Origin: a bacterium
GTDB taxonomy: Bacteria > Arandabacterota > Arandabacteria > Arandabacterales > Arandabacteraceae
Assembly: GCA_025774405.1 (NCBI GenBank)
Contig: JALGWB010000100.1
Location: 1-7,419 of the forward strand
DNA length: 7,419 bases
Direction of reading: 5' to 3'
Under the pieces are notes generated by a model. It was not told the DNA's origin and made no database searches. It saw nothing but the letters and a program-made list of their open reading frames with translations. The position numbers were made by a program, and so were the translations under genes. This document shows, in pieces, positions 5,206-7,419 of this stretch (position 1 is its first letter; every line of letters starts with the position of its first letter).

Positions 5206-6159
5206 ATGAGGCTCAACTCAATCCAGCTTGGAAGCATCTTCCTTGCCCCATTAAGTGGTGTTGCGGATTCACCCTTTCGGCGTATTTGCAAGCGCTTTGG
5301 GGCGGAGACTGTCTATAGTGAGATGGTTAGCTCTGAAGGACTCTCACGTCACAACCCCCGCAGCTTTGAAGTCATAAAATTCCATGGCGAGGAGCATCCA
5401 ATCGGTATTCAGATATTTGGTGCGGATGTTGGAAGGATGGCTGAGGCAGCAAGGATCATCGAAACAACACGGGCTGACTTTATTGACATAAACATGGCCT
5501 GTCCGGCAAGAAGAATTGTCGCGAGGGGTGGTGGCTGTGCCTTGATGCGGGAACCTGGGCTTGCCAGAGATATAGCGGCCTCAGTGGTCAAGGCCACAGA
5601 CCTTCCTGTTACTGTAAAGCTGCGCCTTGGTTGGGATGAGGCAAACATCAACGTTGTTGAGCTTTCGAAGATGCTTGAAGACGTTGGTATCAAAGCCATT
5701 GCCATCCATGGACGCACATGGAAGCAGGGCTTCAAGGGTGAGGCAGCCTGGGAACCCATTGCTCAGGTAAAGAAATCAGTCTCCATTCCTATCATTTTGA
5801 GTGGAGACATCAAGCAGCCCGATGACGTTGAACGGGCCTTCCAGGTCACTGGTTGTGATGCCGTAATGGTGGCAAGGGGGGTCTATGGACGGCCCTGGAT
5901 TTTCAAGGCAATTCATGCATACCTGAAAGGTGTGGCCTTTGATAAGCCTCGGGCTGATGAGATTCTCAAAACCATCGTTGATCACCTCGATATGGCAATT
6001 GATTTCTACGGCGAATATCTTGCTGTGATTCGCTTTCGTAAGCATCTTTTGTGGTATACAAAAGGTATACCCGGTGTGGTAGCATTGAGACGGGCAATGT
6101 CACACGTGAGGACGAGACGAGACGTTCTTGCCATTTTGGAGCAGATACTGGAGGGGTAG
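5206..6159 (+). CDS. dusB: tRNA-dihydrouridine synthase, DusB type
   Basis: A 317-residue FMN- and NADPH-dependent enzyme that reduces specific uridines in tRNA to dihydrouridine. The N-terminal TIM barrel begins with LAPLSGVADSPFRR (13-26). The catalytic cysteine is C99 in DINMACPARR (94-103); K138 in VKLRLGW, H168 in IHGRT, GDI (200-202) and the phosphate loop MVARGVYGRPWIF (221-233) supply the flavin and substrate contacts. The C-terminal helical domain carries FRKHLLWYTKGIPG (277-290), typical of the DusB group. The usual NxGCP is NMACP here, so the Gly before the Cys is Ala. Length is normal. ATG 5206 follows the previous stop with no gap and has no clear Shine-Dalgarno, so translation probably depends on ribosomes finishing the upstream gene. 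Subgroup (B rather than another Dus) is moderately sure. Confidence 0.94.
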   Translation: MRLNSIQLGSIFLAPLSGVADSPFRRICKRFGAETVYSEMVSSEGLSRHNPRSFEVIKFHGEEHPIGIQIFGADVGRMAEAARIIETTRADFIDINMACPARRIVARGGGCALMREPGLARDIAASVVKATDLPVTVKLRLGWDEANINVVELSKMLEDVGIKAIAIHGRTWKQGFKGEAAWEPIAQVKKSVSIPIILSGDIKQPDDVERAFQVTGCDAVMVARGVYGRPWIFKAIHAYLKGVAFDKPRADEILKTIVDHLDMAIDFYGEYLAVIRFRKHLLWYTKGIPGVVALRRAMSHVRTRRDVLAILEQILEG

Positions 6160-6168
6160 GAGATCACA

Positions 6169-6915
6169 ATGGAGAAGCGCGATATCCGCTCGATACTGGA
6201 GGCGGTGAGAAAGGGTGATCTAACTGTTGCTGAGGCTATGGATAGGTTTGCACACACCTACCACTCAATCGAGTTTGCCACGCTTGACGTGGGACGGCAT
6301 CTACGTACCGAGATTGATGAAGTCCTGCTTTGTGAGGGCAAGACCGCTGATGACATTGTCTCAATTGCGGCTGTGATCTATCAGCGAACCCGTCGGCTGC
6401 TTGCAACGAGGGCTTCACCTGATATCTACCGCCTGATCCAGGAGCAGATCCCTGAAGCCCAGTATAATGACAAGGGTCGTGTGATCCTTGTGAATAGCCA
6501 TGCTCGCAAAACCAAGCGACGCATAGCGATCGTTACAGCTGGAACATCGGATACCCCTGTGGCTGAGGAGGCGGCTGCTACTGCTGAGTTCTTTGGTAAT
6601 CCCGTTGACAGGATTTACGATGTGGGTGTTGCTGGCGTCCACAGACTTCTCGGGCACCTTAAGAAACTTAGGCGGGCGAACGTTGTTATCGTCGTTGCGG
6701 GCATGGAAGGTGCATTGCCAAGTGTGGTGGGCGGGCTTGTTGGTGGACCGATCATTGCTGTGCCGACGAGTGTTGGCTATGGAGCTAGTTTTGGGGGCAT
6801 AACCCCGCTACTGGCAATGCTGAGCACGTGTGCTCCAGGTGTAACGGTTGTAAACATCGACAATGGTTTCGGTGCCGCAGTCGCCGCCAGTTTGATAAAT
6901 GCAAAAAGGGGATAG
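6169..6915 (+). CDS. larB: Pyridinium-3,5-bisthiocarboxylic acid (nickel-pincer) cofactor synthesis protein LarB
   Basis: A 248-residue carboxylase/hydrolase that acts first in making the nickel-pincer nucleotide. It carboxylates the pyridine ring of nicotinic acid adenine dinucleotide and cleaves the dinucleotide, giving pyridinium-3,5-biscarboxylic acid mononucleotide. The C-terminal half is the PurE/AIR-carboxylase-like fold: TAGTSDTPVAEEA (123-135), YDVGVAGVHRLL (150-161), AGMEGALPSVVGGL (177-190), VPTSVGYGASFGG (198-210) and STCAPGVTVVNIDNGFG (219-235). C221 is the cysteine expected to bond covalently to the pyridine ring; D128 and E180 are also in conserved positions. In the N-terminal domain the usual RxLRxGxPEV reads RHLRTEIDEV (43-52), so the conserved Gly and Pro are missing. 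ATG 6169 has GGAG six bases upstream, overlapping the dusB stop. larC follows after 6 bases, which confirms the pathway. Confidence 0.95.
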   Translation: MEKRDIRSILEAVRKGDLTVAEAMDRFAHTYHSIEFATLDVGRHLRTEIDEVLLCEGKTADDIVSIAAVIYQRTRRLLATRASPDIYRLIQEQIPEAQYNDKGRVILVNSHARKTKRRIAIVTAGTSDTPVAEEAAATAEFFGNPVDRIYDVGVAGVHRLLGHLKKLRRANVVIVVAGMEGALPSVVGGLVGGPIIAVPTSVGYGASFGGITPLLAMLSTCAPGVTVVNIDNGFGAAVAASLINAKRG

Positions 6916-6921
6916 GGGATC

Positions 6922-7419
6922 TTGAGAATCGGATACTTTGATTGTTTCTCAGGGGCAAGTGGTGACATGATTGTCGCCAGCTTGCTTGATGCTGGTCTCA
7001 ACGTCGAGGAACTCGAGGCGGAGCTCAAAAAGCTTCAGGTTGGCACAATATCCGTTGTCGCCAGCGATGTCATGCGAAAAGGCATCCGTGCAAAGTCATT
7101 TGAGTTTGAGTCGAGGAAGCTACAGGAATCTTTGAGTTACACCAATATCCTTGAGTTGATTGGTGCAGCAGATCTATCCCAGTCTGTCAAGGAACGATCG
7201 CTTCGGGCTTTTGATCTCCTTGCATCGGCTGAAGCCAAGGTGCATGGGATAGCAAAGGATGAAGTCCACTTCCACGAAGTTGGCTCAATGGATTCAATAG
7301 TTGACGTGGTTGCAGCAATGGTGGGCATCGAACTCCTGCGTCTCGACGAAGTCGTCTGCTCCCCACTTTCGTTCGGGATGGGTGCAGTGGAATGTGAACA
7401 TGGCACGCTGCCAGTACCA
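6922..7419 (+). CDS. larC: Nickel-pincer cofactor nickel insertase LarC, N-terminal part
   Basis: The first 166 codons of a gene that runs off the right edge with no stop in view. LarC is the CTP-dependent cyclometallase that inserts nickel into the sulfur-loaded pincer nucleotide, the last step of cofactor synthesis. Visible motifs are DCFSGASGDM (7-16), SYTNIL (72-77), AEAKVHG (103-109), HFHEVGSMDSIVDVV (116-130) and SPLSFGMG with EHGTLPVP at the edge (147-166). The start is taken as TTG 6922: it opens directly into the family's MRIGYFDCFSG N-terminus, AGGGG (6914-6918) lies three bases upstream, and larB ends 6 bases earlier. In Lactiplantibacillus plantarum larC is split by a frameshift into two products; whether this copy is whole cannot be seen. 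The CTP-binding C-terminal domain would lie outside the window. Confidence 0.94.
   Translation, partial: MRIGYFDCFSGASGDMIVASLLDAGLNVEELEAELKKLQVGTISVVASDVMRKGIRAKSFEFESRKLQESLSYTNILELIGAADLSQSVKERSLRAFDLLASAEAKVHGIAKDEVHFHEVGSMDSIVDVVAAMVGIELLRLDEVVCSPLSFGMGAVECEHGTLPVP

Noticed and set aside
5409..5759. Long minus-strand open frame opposite dusB, and other antisense frames across the window
   Set aside because: No recognisable protein features or ribosome sites; they mirror codon structure of the real plus-strand genes.
2355..7419. Defence island, mobile element or CRISPR signal
   Set aside because: No transposase, integrase, toxin-antitoxin, nuclease or regular repeat array was found. 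All genes are metabolic or housekeeping.

Overview
The window is a bacterial chromosomal segment with every recognised gene on the plus strand. It has eight protein genes: two partial (one at each edge) and six complete. I see no rRNA, tRNA, CRISPR array, transposase or phage gene, and no gap between genes longer than about 125 bases. Half of the eight genes (counting the left-edge gene's start as unknown) use non-ATG starts: GTG for the phosphatidyltransferase, tmk and the HAD phosphatase, TTG for larC. The lineage cannot be fixed from this sequence alone. A bacterial inositol-lipid gene pair, a CtpA with a long acidic C-terminal extension and a mixed, tightly packed operon would suit an uncultured lineage of the Bacteroidetes-related (FCB) radiation or a similar candidate phylum. 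That is a weak inference.

Layout. (a) 2-391 is the C-terminal third or so of a GH53 endo-beta-1,4-galactanase. (b) 392-513 is an intergenic gap holding a good sigma70-type promoter: TTGACA, 17 bp, TAACAT. An imperfect palindrome lies between the two boxes. (c) 514-2248 is a two-gene unit. It encodes a CDP-alcohol phosphatidyltransferase of the inositol-phosphate type and, overlapping it by 38 nt, a myo-inositol-1-phosphate synthase. Together they should convert glucose-6-phosphate to inositol phosphate and attach it to a CDP-activated lipid, giving phosphatidylinositol-type membrane lipids. (d) 2249-2354 is a second promoter region with TTGAAA, 18 bp, TATGAT. It is crowded with four copies of an ACGAAG/CTTCGT-type hexamer in both orientations. 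(e) 2355-7419 is a dense operon running off the right edge: tmk, ctpA, an MtnX-like HAD phosphatase, a DusB-type tRNA-dihydrouridine synthase, larB and larC. Gene junctions there range from a 1-nt overlap to 9 nt.

How the genes fit together. The second operon combines housekeeping functions (dTTP supply, envelope proteolysis, tRNA modification) with two of the three enzymes that build the nickel-pincer nucleotide cofactor (LarB and LarC). Neither LarE nor the lactate racemase LarA is seen before the window ends. The most biologically interesting content is the inositol-lipid pair, the nickel-pincer genes inside a housekeeping operon, and the possible operator-like repeats over both promoters. 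I found no convincing wholly new system. The findings are specific oddities in known families and regulatory regions.
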